64,000 bases of DNA from Leptolyngbya sp. O-77 (lineage in GTDB: Bacteria > Cyanobacteriota > Cyanobacteriia > Elainellales > Elainellaceae): positions 1,339,001 to 1,403,000 of the forward strand of contig NZ_AP017367.1 in assembly GCF_001548395.1 (NCBI RefSeq). Reading direction: 5' to 3'. Below are positions 63,936 through 64,000 of this stretch, piece by piece. Within the stretch, counting starts at the first letter, position 1. The number at the start of each line of letters is the position of its first letter. A program made the translations under genes and the position numbers. Under the pieces are notes generated by a model. It had not been told where the DNA came from, did no database searches, and worked only from the letters and a program-made list of their open reading frames with translations.

Positions 63936-64000
63936 TCAATCCTCTTCTTCTAACGGGGTAGGCAGCGTCAGGTTGTAGCGCAGCGCCAGCATTCGGAGCA
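63936..64000 (-). CDS. C-terminal end of an unidentified protein (partial)
   Basis: A minus-strand frame enters from the right edge and ends at a TGA (63936-63938), reading RMLALRYNLTLPTPLEEED. Twenty-one codons are too few to identify it. The preceding 63840-63935 holds simple repeats of CCTGAAAC type, an intergenic spacer. Confidence 0.4.
   Translation of the reverse strand, partial: LRMLALRYNLTLPTPLEEED

Overview
The window looks like a chromosomal segment of a filamentous, Leptolyngbya-like cyanobacterium. Evidence: psbZ (photosystem II) beside a lumazine synthase gene, a phytol-kinase-type enzyme, a GAF/PAS adenylate cyclase, and the palindrome GCGATCGC (HIP1) recurring through most of the sequence. 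Genus is an inference; no rRNA gene is present. Overall G+C is fairly high. The stretch from about 21.8 to 28.5 kb is visibly AT-richer and I find no HIP1 site in it, which fits recent acquisition.

Layout. 1-1647: 5' half of a large minus-strand repeat protein with RTX-like GGxGxD turns, running off the window edge. 2.2-14.7 kb: mixed core genes (tRNA-Pro, glyA, a secreted amidohydrolase, an outer-membrane-barrel-like protein, a lipoprotein, deoC, recO, an MFS transporter, a glycosyltransferase) with two small inverted-repeat elements. 15.0-18.5 kb: conserved secE-nusG-rplK-rplA-rplJ-rplL cluster with an L10 autoregulatory leader and attenuator.

18.7-34.7 kb is a defence island inserted after the ribosomal cluster. 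It holds dndC and dndE of a DNA phosphorothioation system, a dndD reduced to its C-terminus, two tandem XRE regulators facing an 82-aa gene across an operator region, a 5'-truncated HNH endonuclease, a BrnTA toxin-antitoxin pair, and a HEPN-type gene broken by transposition. Downstream lie a Uma2 nuclease, a 65-aa protein coupled to an SMC/Rad50-like ATPase, an antitoxin-PIN toxin pair, and a PLD-helicase fusion. The broken HEPN gene can be reassembled by eye: an IS4-family element sits in it with a 9-bp target duplication (GCACCGTAG), an IS256-family element sits inside that IS4 transposase with a 7-bp duplication (GAATACT), a second IS256-like element splits the 5' end, and an in-frame amber codon lies between. 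Dnd modification is probably inactive from this locus alone, while the ATPase/helicase module is intact.

34.9-45.7 kb: a long minus-strand run (aminotransferase, phytol kinase-like, MinD-like ATPase, KamA-family radical SAM, ATP-grasp, HAMP sensor, MFS/nucleotide-carrier-like protein, HAD phosphatase, TetR, nadD). 46.9-63.8 kb: murC-murB, psbZ-ribH, a tRNA nucleotidyltransferase fused to DHH and CBS domains, a sensor histidine kinase, TerB, an E. coli-type argG, and a GAF-GAF-PAS adenylate cyclase. ribH and dndD carry single-base insertions in homopolymer runs; because ribH should be essential, sequencing or assembly error must be considered for these.
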